From Campylobacter sp. LR291e (lineage in GTDB: Bacteria > Campylobacterota > Campylobacteria > Campylobacterales > Campylobacteraceae), in assembly GCF_008633915.1 (NCBI RefSeq), contig NZ_VJNV01000012.1, positions 1 through 44,539 of the forward strand: a stretch of 44,539 nucleotides of DNA. Direction: 5' to 3'. This document shows positions 33,124 to 43,170 of the stretch, piece after piece (the stretch's first letter is position 1; every line of letters begins with the position of its first letter). The position numbers and the translations under genes are program-made. The notes under the pieces are model-generated. The model was not told the DNA's origin. It worked only from the letters and a program-made list of their open reading frames with translations, and made no database searches.

Positions 33124-34053
33124 TTATTTACGATTTGGGGCAGCCTTTGCTTCGGCAGAATTTGGAAATTCTTGCTTTAAGGCCTTGTAAAATTTATTTG
33201 CACTTGCAGTGTCTCCAACCTTATCCAAAGAAATTGCAGTGTGATATAAAAGCTTTGGATAATAATCTGACTTTTTACCTCCATGAGAGGTGCTTATCTT
33301 ATAGTAATTAAAGGCACTAGCGTAGTTTTTTTGCTTATATTGAATTTCACCTAGATAGAAATTTGCTGTAGCAGGGCGATATTGTTTGCTAACAAGATAT
33401 TGAAATTTTTCACCAGCACTTTCTAGGCTATTTTTGTTAAATTCGCTTAGGGCAAGTTCTAAAATTTCATTATTTTGTTTCTTTTTCCAACTATCATCAA
33501 CCTTTTTTTCAGTTACTTTTTTTGTTTCTTCTTTTACATCGGGCTTTTTTTCTTCATTTTTTACACTAGGGGTTAATAAAGCAGAAGCAGAGCTTAAATT
33601 TCTATCAATTTCATTTTTAGAAACATAGTTATCATTAATAGAATCAACTAAAGAACTTAATTCTATTAAAATTGTTTTAATTTGTTTATTATTTTTTTCT
33701 TGAATTGTTCTACTTTCTTCCACATAGGCTTTAAGGGCGGCAAGTTCATTGCTTAAATTATTATCATCATAGCTATTTTCAAGCTGGGCAAGACGAGAAG
33801 TTGATTTTGCATATTGAGAATTTATACCCTCTAAAGTACTTTGCAAACCTTCTAATCTTTCATTTGTTTCATTAATTTTAGCGTTTATTTGTGAGTAATT
33901 ATCACTTAAAAAATCTATTTTTTCTTTAAAATATTTTTCATTAGCGTTTAAGCCATAAGGCGTAGAACTGCTAGCAACTCCAGCACCAAAGGCAGAAGTT
34001 TCTGCATAAAGAAAGGTAGCCCCACATAGGGCTACCAGGAATGTTTTTTTCAT
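33124..34053 (-). CDS. cpoB: Tol-Pal system protein CpoB/YbgF
   Basis: 309 residues: signal peptide (MKKTFLVALCGATFLYAETS), a coiled-coil region (about 45-150), a lysine- and glutamate-rich linker, and C-terminal TPR repeats (about 200-305, LALSEFNKNSLESAGEKFQYL onward). A periplasmic partner of the Tol-Pal complex, coordinating outer-membrane constriction and peptidoglycan synthesis in other bacteria. It starts three bases after pal. Corresponds to Cj0114. Confidence 0.88.
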   Translation of the reverse strand: MKKTFLVALCGATFLYAETSAFGAGVASSSTPYGLNANEKYFKEKIDFLSDNYSQINAKINETNERLEGLQSTLEGINSQYAKSTSRLAQLENSYDDNNLSNELAALKAYVEESRTIQEKNNKQIKTILIELSSLVDSINDNYVSKNEIDRNLSSASALLTPSVKNEEKKPDVKEETKKVTEKKVDDSWKKKQNNEILELALSEFNKNSLESAGEKFQYLVSKQYRPATANFYLGEIQYKQKNYASAFNYYKISTSHGGKKSDYYPKLLYHTAISLDKVGDTASANKFYKALKQEFPNSAEAKAAPNRK

Positions 34054-34056
34054 TAA

Positions 34057-34554
34057 TTATCTTGCTAGTTTAAATTCTGCACGACGATTTTGTGCATCGC
34101 AAGCTTTTGTTTTGTCTGTACAAACAGGATTAGTTTCGCCATAGCTTTTAATAGCGATTCTATCAGTATTTACACCTTGAGTAACAAGTGCATCTTTAAC
34201 AGCTTTAGCCCTTTTTAAACCTAAAGCTTGATTGTATTCATCAGTTCCCCACTCATCGCAGTTTCCTTCGACAGTAATGCTTACACCACTAACTTCTGTA
34301 TTGAAGATATTTGCATTTGTATTAACTACTGATTGCATATCACTTCTAATATTGAATTTATCGAAGTCAAAATATACTTTTTCTAAAGTATCGTTTAATC
34401 TACTGATTCTAGAATCAATACTTTCTATGTCTTGACTACCAGTTGCCTTAGAAGTATCAACTGTAGTATCACTACTTACAGAGGTTTTTTTAACACTACA
34501 ACCACTGATGATAATTGCAAGAGCTGCAATTGACGAAAAAATAACTTTGTTCAT
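34057..34554 (-). CDS. pal: Peptidoglycan-associated lipoprotein
   Basis: 165 residues with a lipoprotein signal (lipobox ISGC, lipidated C19) and a C-terminal OmpA-like domain. VYFDFDKFNIRSD, VEGNCDEWGTDEYNQALG and RRAEFKLAR are the peptidoglycan-binding signatures. It anchors the outer membrane to peptidoglycan; the Campylobacter homologue is the Omp18 antigen. It has its own likely -10 box upstream. Confidence 0.94.
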   Translation of the reverse strand: MNKVIFSSIAALAIIISGCSVKKTSVSSDTTVDTSKATGSQDIESIDSRISRLNDTLEKVYFDFDKFNIRSDMQSVVNTNANIFNTEVSGVSITVEGNCDEWGTDEYNQALGLKRAKAVKDALVTQGVNTDRIAIKSYGETNPVCTDKTKACDAQNRRAEFKLAR

Positions 34555-34584
34555 TTAAGACCTTTCTAAAAAAAATGTTGCGAT

Positions 34585-34590
34585 ATTATA
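34585..34590 (-). promoter_or_regulatory. Candidate -10 box for pal
   Basis: TATAAT on the minus strand (ATTATA on the plus), 31 bases before the pal start and inside the 75-base gap after tolB. AAAGGT serves as the pal ribosome site. Confidence 0.5.
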
Positions 34591-34629
34591 CCTAAATTTT
34601 AATTAAAATCAAGATAAAAATAAATTTTT

Positions 34630-35841
34630 TTACCAATCAATAGATTGAATTTTTCCTACCTTTAAGGGAAAATAAAAAGTTTTATTAGCATTAACGCGTA
34701 TAACACCTAAGGCACTTTGGGCACCTAAATGTTTTATAAATACTATACTTCCTCCATCGCTTGAAAATCTAGGAAATAAATTCTTTCCATTTGCAGTAAG
34801 CTGTCTAATATAATCACTCTTAATAGACATTAAATAAATATTAAATACGCCTGATTGATTTGGTTCTCTACTTGAATAAACTAAAAAGTCTTTATAAGTA
34901 GAAACGGCTGAATTATTTTTCCCATGAAATACCACTTGTTCGGCTGATTTGCTATTTAAGCCTTGCATAAAGATATTTGGATAACCAAGTCTTTCTGATA
35001 CAAAAACAATCCTTGACTCATCTTCTCCTATGAAATTTCCATTTACATCTATACCACCATAATTTGTAAGTTGGCTAACTTTTTTTGTATTTAAATCATA
35101 TAAATACACATCAGGTTGGTCTTTTGGTGCCATAGTGATCAAAACTTTTTTGCCATCATTACTAACATCGCTAGCTACTACCATTCCACCACTTGAAAGG
35201 ATTTTAGTGGCCCTATTATTAGTTAAATCATAGCGATAAAGTGTTGGCATATCATGGTCGTATGCTGTATAAAAAAAGGCAGTTTGTTCTACATTTGCCC
35301 ATTTTGGAAAAAGATTTAAACCCCCATCTACTATAACCTTTTGATAGGTTAGGGTATAATCAGCCATTATTATTTGACTTTTTTTAGAACCAGCCGTCCT
35401 AGCTATTAAAATTTTATGGTCCATCCATTCAACAGGAGCAAGTCCTAGAAAACCAACAGAATCCTTTACGCTTTTATGTGATAAAAAAGGATAAAGTTCT
35501 ACATTATTTACACTATAATTTTGATTAGATTTTTGAGCTCCACCGGCTTTAATCACTACATTTAAATTTAAGCCTTTGCCATTTTTTGTAAGCTCATATT
35601 CAAAGGTATAATTTGTACTTTCACTACCTTCGCTAACCACTTCAAAATTGGAACTTACCTTTAAGTCGTTTACAAGTATATTGTAAAAACTGCGTTTTAA
35701 ATTACCATCATTTAAGGCATTAGAATTATCCTTAACTATAATCTTTGGCAAAGCAACGCCCTTATTTATAACCTCAATCACAGGGTCTTCTGCATAAACA
35801 ATGCCTAAACACAACAAACAAAGTATTAAAATCTTTTTCAC
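34630..35841 (-). CDS. tolB: Tol-Pal translocation protein TolB
   Basis: 403 residues with a signal peptide (to about residue 17), an N-terminal domain, and a beta-propeller with repeated segments such as FPKWANVEQTAFFYTAYD, VSNDGKKVLITMAP and FPRFSSDGGSIVFIK. It works in the periplasm with Pal and TolA. The start codon is GTG (complement of 35839-35841) with TAGGAG just upstream. Corresponds to Cj0112. Confidence 0.93.
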   Translation of the reverse strand: MKKILILCLLCLGIVYAEDPVIEVINKGVALPKIIVKDNSNALNDGNLKRSFYNILVNDLKVSSNFEVVSEGSESTNYTFEYELTKNGKGLNLNVVIKAGGAQKSNQNYSVNNVELYPFLSHKSVKDSVGFLGLAPVEWMDHKILIARTAGSKKSQIIMADYTLTYQKVIVDGGLNLFPKWANVEQTAFFYTAYDHDMPTLYRYDLTNNRATKILSSGGMVVASDVSNDGKKVLITMAPKDQPDVYLYDLNTKKVSQLTNYGGIDVNGNFIGEDESRIVFVSERLGYPNIFMQGLNSKSAEQVVFHGKNNSAVSTYKDFLVYSSREPNQSGVFNIYLMSIKSDYIRQLTANGKNLFPRFSSDGGSIVFIKHLGAQSALGVIRVNANKTFYFPLKVGKIQSIDW

Positions 35842-35908
35842 TATAAGCTCCTAACTTGTATTAAATTTCTAAATTTTACATAAGAAAATTTAACAAAATA
35901 AAATTTTA

Positions 35909-37120
35909 TTAATAAATTTTATCATTTAAATGTTTTCTTGATGCAAAATAAAGCCCATTTGCTAAGATTAAACAAGCACTCATAACAAGGGCTAGTACTA
36001 AAGGGGTATTTGCATTTGTAGCACCTACTATAAAAGAAATAAAACCAGCCAGTGCAAATTCTACCATTCCTAAAATAGCAGATGCTGTACCTGAGTGTTC
36101 TTTAAATCTTGCCATGGCTAAGGTAGTTGTGTTTGGGGCTATAAAACCTAGCATTGATATACCTATAAAAAGTGCAATCTCAAAAAGCCAGAAATTTGGA
36201 TATATAAAAGAGGTTAAAAGCACTATTAAAAGCGAGATTAGCATTACTAGCAAGGAAAGGGCTAGAATTTTTTCAGGGTCATAGCTTTGTACCCATTTTG
36301 CATTTACATTTGCAAAGATTATAAAGCCTAGTGAATTTACGCCAAAAAGTATAGCATAGGCTTGTTCTCCTAAGTTAAAAAATTTAGTAAATACAAAATT
36401 TGAACCTGTCAAATAAGCAAACATTGACGCAAGGGCAAGGGCAGCTACAAAGGTATAAACTAAAAAAGGCTTATCTTTTAATACTGCTTTATAACCTTGC
36501 ATAGCTTCTTTATGTGAAAATTTCCTTTCTTTTAAATGCGGTGCACTTTCTTTAAAGCCAAAAAGAACCATAATAAAAAGTAAAATTCCTAATAAAAAAA
36601 GCGTTGTAAATATACTTTGCCAAGAAAAATATTGAAGTAAAATTCCACCAAATGTAGGCGATAACATAGGGGCTAGTGACCTTACTACCATTATCAAGGC
36701 AAAGATTGCAGCGGCGTCTTTTATCTCAAATAAATCATTCACAATAGCCCTTGCTATAACCACTCCAGCACAACCTCCAAGGGCTTCAAAAAAACGCAAA
36801 ATAATAAAGCTATTAATATCATCAATTACCACACAACCCAAACTTGACATAATAAATATAAAAACCCCTATCAAAATAGGCTTTTTTCGCCCAAAAATAT
36901 CGCTTAATGGTCCATAAATTAATTGACCAAAGGCAAAAGCTATAAAAAAACTAGCAAGGGAAAGTTGAGTTAAAAAGGTATTTGTTTTAAAACTTTCTTC
37001 TACATGAGAAAGCGCGGGCAAGTACATATCAGTCGAAAGAGGTGCCACGCTTGACATAAAGGCTAGAATAACTACAAGCTTAAATTTGGCAAAGCCATGG
37101 AATTTTGAATGTTTTAACAT
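35909..37120 (-). CDS. MFS drug-resistance transporter, Bcr/CflA family
   Basis: 403 residues with about 12 membrane helices. LSTDMYLPALSHVEESF in the first helix region and GQLIYGPLSDIFGRKKPI in the loop after helix 2 are characteristic of the Bcr/CflA proton-coupled drug efflux group. The substrate is unknown. An AAAGG site precedes the ATG. It is separated by 67 bases from tolB and lies after the dcuA terminator, so it is probably transcribed alone or into tolB. Confidence 0.85.
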   Translation of the reverse strand: MLKHSKFHGFAKFKLVVILAFMSSVAPLSTDMYLPALSHVEESFKTNTFLTQLSLASFFIAFAFGQLIYGPLSDIFGRKKPILIGVFIFIMSSLGCVVIDDINSFIILRFFEALGGCAGVVIARAIVNDLFEIKDAAAIFALIMVVRSLAPMLSPTFGGILLQYFSWQSIFTTLFLLGILLFIMVLFGFKESAPHLKERKFSHKEAMQGYKAVLKDKPFLVYTFVAALALASMFAYLTGSNFVFTKFFNLGEQAYAILFGVNSLGFIIFANVNAKWVQSYDPEKILALSLLVMLISLLIVLLTSFIYPNFWLFEIALFIGISMLGFIAPNTTTLAMARFKEHSGTASAILGMVEFALAGFISFIVGATNANTPLVLALVMSACLILANGLYFASRKHLNDKIY

Positions 37121-37177
37121 TTTGTAACCTTTATTATTTTATATTTGAAAGAAGTTAGAATTTTACTAAGTTAATCT

Positions 37178-37213
37178 TATAAAAAACTTTGAATTCCTCC
37201 TTAAAGGAGGAAT
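37178..37213 (-). terminator. Rho-independent terminator of aspA-dcuA
   Basis: A near-perfect palindrome: ATTCCTCCTT (37193-37202) and its complement (37204-37213) around one A. On the minus strand the hairpin is followed by TCAAAGTTTTTT, as expected just after the dcuA stop at 37217. Confidence 0.82.
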
Positions 37214-37216
37214 GAA

Positions 37217-38557
37217 TTAAGCAAAGATTGGTACTAGCACAAAGCCTAGGGCAACTGATATTGCGATAGCTAAAATACCCGGTATAAAAAATGGATGATT
37301 GAAAATATAATTTCCTATTCTAGTACTACCCGTATCATCCATTTGAACGGCTCCTAAAAGGGTAGGATAGGTAGGAAGTACAAATAGGGCTGAAACAGCG
37401 GCAAAGCAAGCAACAAGCATATATGAATCGCCAGGCTGTGTAGCACTTATGCCAAGGGCTGTTATTATAATAGGAGTAATGGCCTTTGCAGTGGCAGCTT
37501 GTGAATATAAAAGCATACTTGCAAAAAAGAAAGCTACGGCTAAAAGCGCAGGGATTTGTTGAACCCAATTAGCCGCCATGCTTTTAATCTCTTCTTGATG
37601 CCCTGCTACAAAGGTATTTCCAAGCCAAGCTACACCAAAAACGCAAACGCAAGCCGTCATACCACTTTTAAATACGCTAGTTTCAAGTATAGAAGCTGGT
37701 TTAACCTTGCAAATTAAAGTAATCAAGCAAGCAGCAGTTAATAAGAAACTCATAATAGCTTCATCTCTTTTTACTATAACAGGGTCTATTAATTTTACAT
37801 TATTTGAAATGGCAGTTGCATAAAGTACCACACAAAGTACGGCTATTAAAAAAATAGCTACTGAAATTTTAGCACCCGGTTTATCAACTGAGTTTAAAAC
37901 TTCGCCACTATCCTTTACAAGCCCGGCCTTTAAACGTTCTTGATAAACCTTGTCTTTACTTAAATCAAGATTAGTTATTAAACCCACTATAAAAGCAGTT
38001 GCCATACAACCTATAAAGGTAGTTACTATCCAAATAAGTATTAAGGTAGGATAATTCCAACCAAATTCTTCTAAAACTCCACTCATATAAACAACTGCAG
38101 CACTTACCGGACTTGCTGTAATGCCAATTTGTGAAGAAACTACCATTAAAGAAAGAGGAGCTGATGGCTTTATATTTTGAGATTTTGCAACATCAACTAC
38201 AACAGGCATAAGAGAAAATACCGCATTACCCGTTCCCGCAAGTATGGTTAATAACCAACCGCAAGCTGGGGCTAGATAATTTATAAATTTTGGATTTGCC
38301 CTAAGAATTTTTTCTGTTATACGAACCATATAATCAAGGCCACCAGCTTGTTGCATGGCTGAAATTGCAGCAATGGCTGCAGCTATGATTAAAATAACAT
38401 CCCAAGGAATGCTACCTGGTTTCATTCCTAAAACAAGTCCTAAAACGACAACGCCTAAACCTCCAGCATAGCCTATGGCTATACCTCCAAGTCTAATTCC
38501 TAGAAAAATCGCCCCTAAAAATACTACTAATTGTGCGATAAGCATTAAAGTTTCCAT
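37217..38557 (-). CDS. dcuA: Anaerobic C4-dicarboxylate transporter DcuA
   Basis: 446 residues with about 10-12 hydrophobic segments. GIRLGGIAIGYAGGLGV, MKPGSIPWDVI, AISAMQQAGGLDYM and GITASPVSAAVVYMSGVL are family signatures. The wording ISAMQ and the location after aspA favour DcuA over DcuB. It exchanges aspartate, fumarate and succinate, supplying aspartate to AspA, an important carbon and nitrogen source in Campylobacter. The gap to aspA is eight bases. Confidence 0.88.
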   Translation of the reverse strand: METLMLIAQLVVFLGAIFLGIRLGGIAIGYAGGLGVVVLGLVLGMKPGSIPWDVILIIAAAIAAISAMQQAGGLDYMVRITEKILRANPKFINYLAPACGWLLTILAGTGNAVFSLMPVVVDVAKSQNIKPSAPLSLMVVSSQIGITASPVSAAVVYMSGVLEEFGWNYPTLILIWIVTTFIGCMATAFIVGLITNLDLSKDKVYQERLKAGLVKDSGEVLNSVDKPGAKISVAIFLIAVLCVVLYATAISNNVKLIDPVIVKRDEAIMSFLLTAACLITLICKVKPASILETSVFKSGMTACVCVFGVAWLGNTFVAGHQEEIKSMAANWVQQIPALLAVAFFFASMLLYSQAATAKAITPIIITALGISATQPGDSYMLVACFAAVSALFVLPTYPTLLGAVQMDDTGSTRIGNYIFNHPFFIPGILAIAISVALGFVLVPIFA

Positions 38558-38565
38558 ATATACTC

Positions 38566-39966
38566 CTAGTTTTGCCTATGTGGATTTAGCATATTTTGAG
38601 GCGTTAAAATTTTATCTATTTCTTCTTTTGGTAAATAACCTCTTTCAAGGCAGATATCAGCCACAGGTTTTCCTGTTTGGAGAGCTTCTTTTGCAATGCT
38701 AGCTGATTTTTCATAGCCAAGGACAGGATTAAAGGCAGTTACTATGCCTATACTATTATAAACAAAATTGCTACAAATTTTTTCATTTGCGCTAATGCCA
38801 TCTACGCATTTTGTGGCAAGGGTTAGCATAGCATTTCTTAGCATGGTAATTGAATTAAACAATCCATAAGCAATGACAGGTTCAAAAACATTAAGTTGTA
38901 ATTGCCCCCCTTCACTTGCAAAGCTGACGGTTACATCGTTGCCTATAACTGCATAGCATACTTGATTAACAACTTCTGGTATTACAGGATTAACCTTGCC
39001 TGGCATTATAGAACTGCCCGGTTGCATTTTAGGTAAATTTATCTCATTTAAACCAGCCCTAGGACCTGAACTTAATAATCTTAAATCATTACAAATTTTT
39101 GAAAGCTTAACTGAAACGCGTTTTAAAACCCCACTTACTTGCACGTAAGCTCCTGTATCTTGAGTAGCTTCTATTAAATTATCTGCTGTTATAAAAGAAT
39201 GTCCTGTGATTTCAACAAGCTTTGCTTGGACTAATTTTGCATATCTTGAATCAGCATTTATTCCCGTGCCTATGGCAGTACCACCCATATTTATCTCTTT
39301 TACAAGCATTCTAGCTTCTAAAATTCTTTCAATATCTTCTCCTATCATAACAGCAAAGGTTTGGAATTCTTGCCCTAAGGTCATAGGGACGGCATCTTGA
39401 AGTTGAGTTCTACCCATTTTTAAAATATCTTTAAATTCTTCTGCCTTCTTTTCAAAAGATTTTTTAAGCACTTTCATATCATCGGCAAAATGCGATAACT
39501 CACTAGCTAGTGCCACACGCATAGCCGTAGGATACGCATCATTTGTAGATTGAGATAAATTTACATGGTCATTTGGGTGGCAGTATTGATACTCGCCCTT
39601 TTTATGCCCTAAAATTTCAAGGGCTAAATTTGCAATAACCTCGTTTGCATTCATATTTGTACTAGTACCAGCCCCTCCTTGAATCATATCAACTACAAAT
39701 TGTTCTCTATACTCACCTGCAATTAACTTATCGCAAGCCTTACAAATAGCATCCTTTATATTTGCATCTAGTAATTTAAGGTCAAAATTTGCAAGTGCAG
39801 CTGCTTTTTTAACTTGTGCTAAAGCCTTTATAAAGCCTGGATAGCTACTTAATTTATCACCTGTAATATTGAAATTTTGCAAAGCCCTAAAGGTTTGCAC
39901 TCCATAATACACATCATCAGAAAGTTCTAGTTCCCCGATAAAATCGTGTTCTTTCCTAGTTCCCAT
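38566..39966 (-). CDS. aspA: Aspartate ammonia-lyase
   Basis: Converts aspartate to fumarate and ammonia. 466 residues from the ATG at 39966 (MGTRKEHDFIGELELSD), with AAGG upstream; a frame to 40026 adds an unsupported leader. The family signature GSSIMPGKVNP is present, along with QGGAGTSTNMNANEVIAN and SQSTNDAYPTAMR. Fumarate from this reaction feeds fumarate respiration and the TCA cycle. Co-transcribed with dcuA. Confidence 0.95.
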   Translation of the reverse strand: MGTRKEHDFIGELELSDDVYYGVQTFRALQNFNITGDKLSSYPGFIKALAQVKKAAALANFDLKLLDANIKDAICKACDKLIAGEYREQFVVDMIQGGAGTSTNMNANEVIANLALEILGHKKGEYQYCHPNDHVNLSQSTNDAYPTAMRVALASELSHFADDMKVLKKSFEKKAEEFKDILKMGRTQLQDAVPMTLGQEFQTFAVMIGEDIERILEARMLVKEINMGGTAIGTGINADSRYAKLVQAKLVEITGHSFITADNLIEATQDTGAYVQVSGVLKRVSVKLSKICNDLRLLSSGPRAGLNEINLPKMQPGSSIMPGKVNPVIPEVVNQVCYAVIGNDVTVSFASEGGQLQLNVFEPVIAYGLFNSITMLRNAMLTLATKCVDGISANEKICSNFVYNSIGIVTAFNPVLGYEKSASIAKEALQTGKPVADICLERGYLPKEEIDKILTPQNMLNPHRQN

Positions 39967-40104
39967 AAAAAACCTTTTTAGTGAATTTTTACATAAATCA
40001 AAATATCTATGTAAATTGCACGGCATTTTAGTACTTTTATATTTAAACTAAAATTAAATAATAAAAAAGTTATTTTTTGTTAAAAGCTTTAAAATTCGCT
40101 TTTG

Positions 40105-40122
40105 AAAAAAAAAAAAAAAAAA
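40105..40122. repeat. Poly-A tract, A18, upstream of ung
   Basis: Eighteen consecutive A in the divergent aspA/ung intergenic region, ending 17 bases before the TATAAT at 40140. At this place it would sit at the -35 or UP-element position of the ung promoter. Confidence 0.9.
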
Positions 40123-40139
40123 GATTAATAAAAAATTAA

Positions 40140-40145
40140 TATAAT
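40140..40145 (+). promoter_or_regulatory. Candidate -10 box for ung
   Basis: TATAAT 41 bases before the ung ATG at 40187, downstream of the A18 run. No strong ribosome site is visible before the ATG (AAAAGCGATATAAATG). Confidence 0.5.
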
Positions 40146-40186
40146 TTTACTTAGAATTTTTGATATTTTAAATAAAAGCGATATAA

Positions 40187-40864
40187 ATGAAAGACATTTT
40201 AATTAATCAAATGAGCGATGAGTGGCAAGAATTTTTAAAAGATGAATTTAACAAGCCTTATTTTATAGCACTTCAAAATCGTTGTTTAAAAGCACTTGAA
40301 GAAAAAGAACCTATTTTGCCAAGTGTTGATTTATTATTTTACGCCTTTAAAATCACGCCTTTAAAGGATTTAAAGGTGATCATCTTAGGGCAAGACCCCT
40401 ATCACAAAAAAGACCAGGCCATGGGACTTAGCTTTTCTGTACCAAAGGGAGTTAAAATTCCTGCAAGTTTGCGTAATATCTTTAAAGAATTAAACAGCGA
40501 TTTAGGTATAACAATTTCTACAAATGGGGATTTGAGCAAATGGGCAAAACAGGGCGTTTTGCTTTTAAATTCTATATTTAGCGTTTATGAAAATAAACCA
40601 CAAAGTCATAAAAATTGGGGTTGGTGTGAATTTAGTGATGAAGTGATTAAAAAGCTAAGTTTAAAGAAAAAAGATTTAATTTTTTTACTATGGGGAAATT
40701 TTGCTAAGTCTAAAATTCCATTAATTGATACAAATAAGCATTTTATATTGAGTGCTTCTCATCCTAGTCCACTTGCAAGAAGTGGTTTTTTAGGTTGTAA
40801 GCATTTTTCAAAAACAAATTCTTTATTAAAAAAACTTGGAAAAAAAGAAATTATTTGGGCTTAG
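40187..40864 (+). CDS. ung: Uracil-DNA glycosylase
   Basis: 225 residues. Removes uracil from DNA at the start of base-excision repair. Catalytic D70 and H73 in ILGQDPYH, LLLNSIFSV region, LLWGNFAKSK and the C-terminal HPSPLARSGF with the catalytic histidine. Divergent from aspA, followed by rimO after 31 bases. Confidence 0.95.
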   Translation: MKDILINQMSDEWQEFLKDEFNKPYFIALQNRCLKALEEKEPILPSVDLLFYAFKITPLKDLKVIILGQDPYHKKDQAMGLSFSVPKGVKIPASLRNIFKELNSDLGITISTNGDLSKWAKQGVLLLNSIFSVYENKPQSHKNWGWCEFSDEVIKKLSLKKKDLIFLLWGNFAKSKIPLIDTNKHFILSASHPSPLARSGFLGCKHFSKTNSLLKKLGKKEIIWA

Positions 40865-40895
40865 TTTTATATAATTTTACTTTTAAAGGAAAATT

Positions 40896-42212
40896 ATGGC
40901 AAAACTTTTTTTACAATCCTTAGGTTGCAATAAAAATTTAGTAGATAGCGAAATAATGCTTGGATGTTTAAGCATGTATGATTTAACACAAGAGGCAAAC
41001 AAGGCTGATATTTTGATAGTAAATACCTGTGGTTTTATCAAAAGTGCAAAAGAAGAAAGCATACAAGCTATTTTAAATTTACATAGCATTCGCAAAAAAG
41101 ATTCCTTGCTTATAGTAACTGGTTGTTTAATGCAAAGGTATAAAGATGAGTTGATTAAGGCCTTGCCTGAGGTGGATTTATTTACCGGCGTTGGCGATTA
41201 TGAAAAGATAGATGAGTTGATAATAAATAGGCAAAATTTATTTTCAAATTCTACTTATTTACAAAGCACAAATTCAAAAAGGATAATTACTGGCTCAAAA
41301 CACCATGCCTTTATTAAGATAAGCGAGGGCTGTAATCAAAATTGTTCTTTTTGTGCCATTCCTACTTTTAAAGGTCGTCTTCAATCAAGAAGCATTAAAA
41401 GCATAACAGAAGAGGTTGAAGATCTAGTAAGTAAGGGCTTTAAAGATTTTTCTTTTATAGCACAGGATAGTTCTTCTTTTTTACTAGATAAGGGCGAAAA
41501 AAATGGACTCATTAAACTTATAAAAGAAATTGAAAAAATAAAGGGCGTTTTGGTAGCTAGAATTTTATATCTTTATCCAAGTACTACTACTAAACAATTG
41601 ATAAAAACAATTATAGATTCTAAAATTTTTGCAAATTATTTTGACATGCCCCTACAGCATATAAATGAAAATATGTTAAAGATAATGCAAAGAAAGCATA
41701 GTAAAAAGCATATTTTAGAACTTTTAAGTTTAATGAGAAAGGCAAAGGATAGCTTTTTAAGAACGGGCTTTATAGTGGGTCATCCGGGTGAGAAAGAAAG
41801 CGAATTTAATGAATTATGCGAGTTTATAGCAAATTTTAATTTTGATAGGATCAGCCTTTTTGCTTACTCAAAAGAAGAAAATACAAGAGCCTTTGATATG
41901 GTCCAAATTCCAAGGTCTACTATAAATTCTCGTCTTAAACGGCTTGAAAAAATAGTAGAAAATTCCATAAATAAAAGCTTTGAAAATAGGGTAGGACAAA
42001 GGGTTTTAGTTATTTGTAATGGGCAAAGTAGCGAAGGGGAGTTTTTTATAGGTGCAAAGGAGTTAATCTGGGATAGGGACATTGATGGAGAAATTTTAAT
42101 AAATGAAAGCCTGTGTGGGCCTTTACAAATAGGCGAGATTTATGAGTGTGAAATTTTAGAACATTTAGATAAAAAATTACTAGCAAGGGCTATTAAAAAA
42201 TATGAAAATTGA
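40896..42212 (+). CDS. rimO: Ribosomal protein S12 methylthiotransferase
   Basis: 438 residues; radical-SAM methylthiotransferase modifying an aspartate of ribosomal protein S12. N-terminal UPF0004 domain with [11 protein letters not shown] and NTCGFI cysteines, then the radical-SAM cluster C-x3-C-x2-C in [14 protein letters not shown], and a TRAM-like domain at the C-terminus. GRLQSRS after the cluster favours RimO over MiaB. AAAGGAAA precedes the ATG. It overlaps tilS by 11 bases. Confidence 0.92.
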   Translation: MAKLFLQSLGCNKNLVDSEIMLGCLSMYDLTQEANKADILIVNTCGFIKSAKEESIQAILNLHSIRKKDSLLIVTGCLMQRYKDELIKALPEVDLFTGVGDYEKIDELIINRQNLFSNSTYLQSTNSKRIITGSKHHAFIKISEGCNQNCSFCAIPTFKGRLQSRSIKSITEEVEDLVSKGFKDFSFIAQDSSSFLLDKGEKNGLIKLIKEIEKIKGVLVARILYLYPSTTTKQLIKTIIDSKIFANYFDMPLQHINENMLKIMQRKHSKKHILELLSLMRKAKDSFLRTGFIVGHPGEKESEFNELCEFIANFNFDRISLFAYSKEENTRAFDMVQIPRSTINSRLKRLEKIVENSINKSFENRVGQRVLVICNGQSSEGEFFIGAKELIWDRDIDGEILINESLCGPLQIGEIYECEILEHLDKKLLARAIKKYEN

Positions 42213-43170
42213 GCTTAAATATTTAAGGCTTTTAAGGGGTAAAAAAAATTTACTAGCCTTTAGTTATGGGGGCGATAGCAGGGCTTTATTTGAGTGTTTA
42301 TTAAGGCAAAATATAAGCTTTGATTTAGCCTTGATTAATTACAAAACAAGAAAGCAAAGCGATTTAGAAGAAAAAAAGGCAAAAGAGTTAGCAAGTAAAT
42401 TTAATAAGCAAATTTTTACAAAAACAGCTCCCAAATTTAAGAACAATTTTGAAAGCAAGGCTAGGGAGTTTAGATACGCTTTTTTTAAAGAACTTTGCGA
42501 AAAAAAGGGCTATGAAAATGTACTTTTAGCCCACCAGTTAAACGATAATTTTGAATGGTTTTTAATGCAGTTTTCCAAGGGGGCCGGTTTTTTAGAACTT
42601 AGTCCCATGCAAGATATAGTTAAAAAGGATAATTTTTTATTAATAAGACCTTTTTTAAATTTTAGCAAAAATGAAATTTTAGCCTTTTTAAAGCAAAATA
42701 ATATTTTTTATTTTGAAGATGAAAGCAATGAGAATGAAAAATTTAAGAGAAATTACATTAGAAAGCATTTTAGTAATGAATTTATAAACAATTTTGAAAG
42801 AGGTGTTAAAAAAAGCTTTGAGTACATAAACAAGGATTTAAGCCTTTTAAATACTGAAATTTTAGAATTTAAGGGGATTTTGTATTGTGCTATAAATGAA
42901 AGCGTGATTGCAAGGGCTGTTAAAAGATTTGGCATTGTTATGAGTGCAAAGCAAAGAAAAGAAAGTAAAAAAGACTGCGTTATAAGTGCTAAATTAGGCA
43001 TTTGCTACGCCTTTAACAAGGCCTTTATTTTTAACTTTGAAAATGCTTTAAAAATGCCAAAAAGCTTTAAAGAAGAATGTAGAATCAATAAAATCCCAAA
43101 GTTACTTCGCCCTTATCTTTTTAATCATAATGTCAATATAAAGGAGTTTTTAGCAAGGGTAGTAGTTTAA
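42202..43170 (+). CDS. tilS: tRNA(Ile)-lysidine synthase
   Basis: 322 residues. Attaches lysine to cytidine 34 of tRNA-Ile(CAU) so it reads AUA codons, essential in most bacteria. The PP-loop is [10 protein letters not shown] (about residues 20-29), where the usual SGGxDS has tyrosine at the second position. [15 protein letters not shown] and [17 protein letters not shown] are the other family motifs. The AT-rich genome uses many ATA codons, so the function is expected. Confidence 0.87.
   Translation: MKIELKYLRLLRGKKNLLAFSYGGDSRALFECLLRQNISFDLALINYKTRKQSDLEEKKAKELASKFNKQIFTKTAPKFKNNFESKAREFRYAFFKELCEKKGYENVLLAHQLNDNFEWFLMQFSKGAGFLELSPMQDIVKKDNFLLIRPFLNFSKNEILAFLKQNNIFYFEDESNENEKFKRNYIRKHFSNEFINNFERGVKKSFEYINKDLSLLNTEILEFKGILYCAINESVIARAVKRFGIVMSAKQRKESKKDCVISAKLGICYAFNKAFIFNFENALKMPKSFKEECRINKIPKLLRPYLFNHNVNIKEFLARVVV

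Noticed and set aside
37193-37213. Palindrome as a regulator operator
   Set aside because: Its position just after dcuA and the T run on the minus strand are explained by a terminator.
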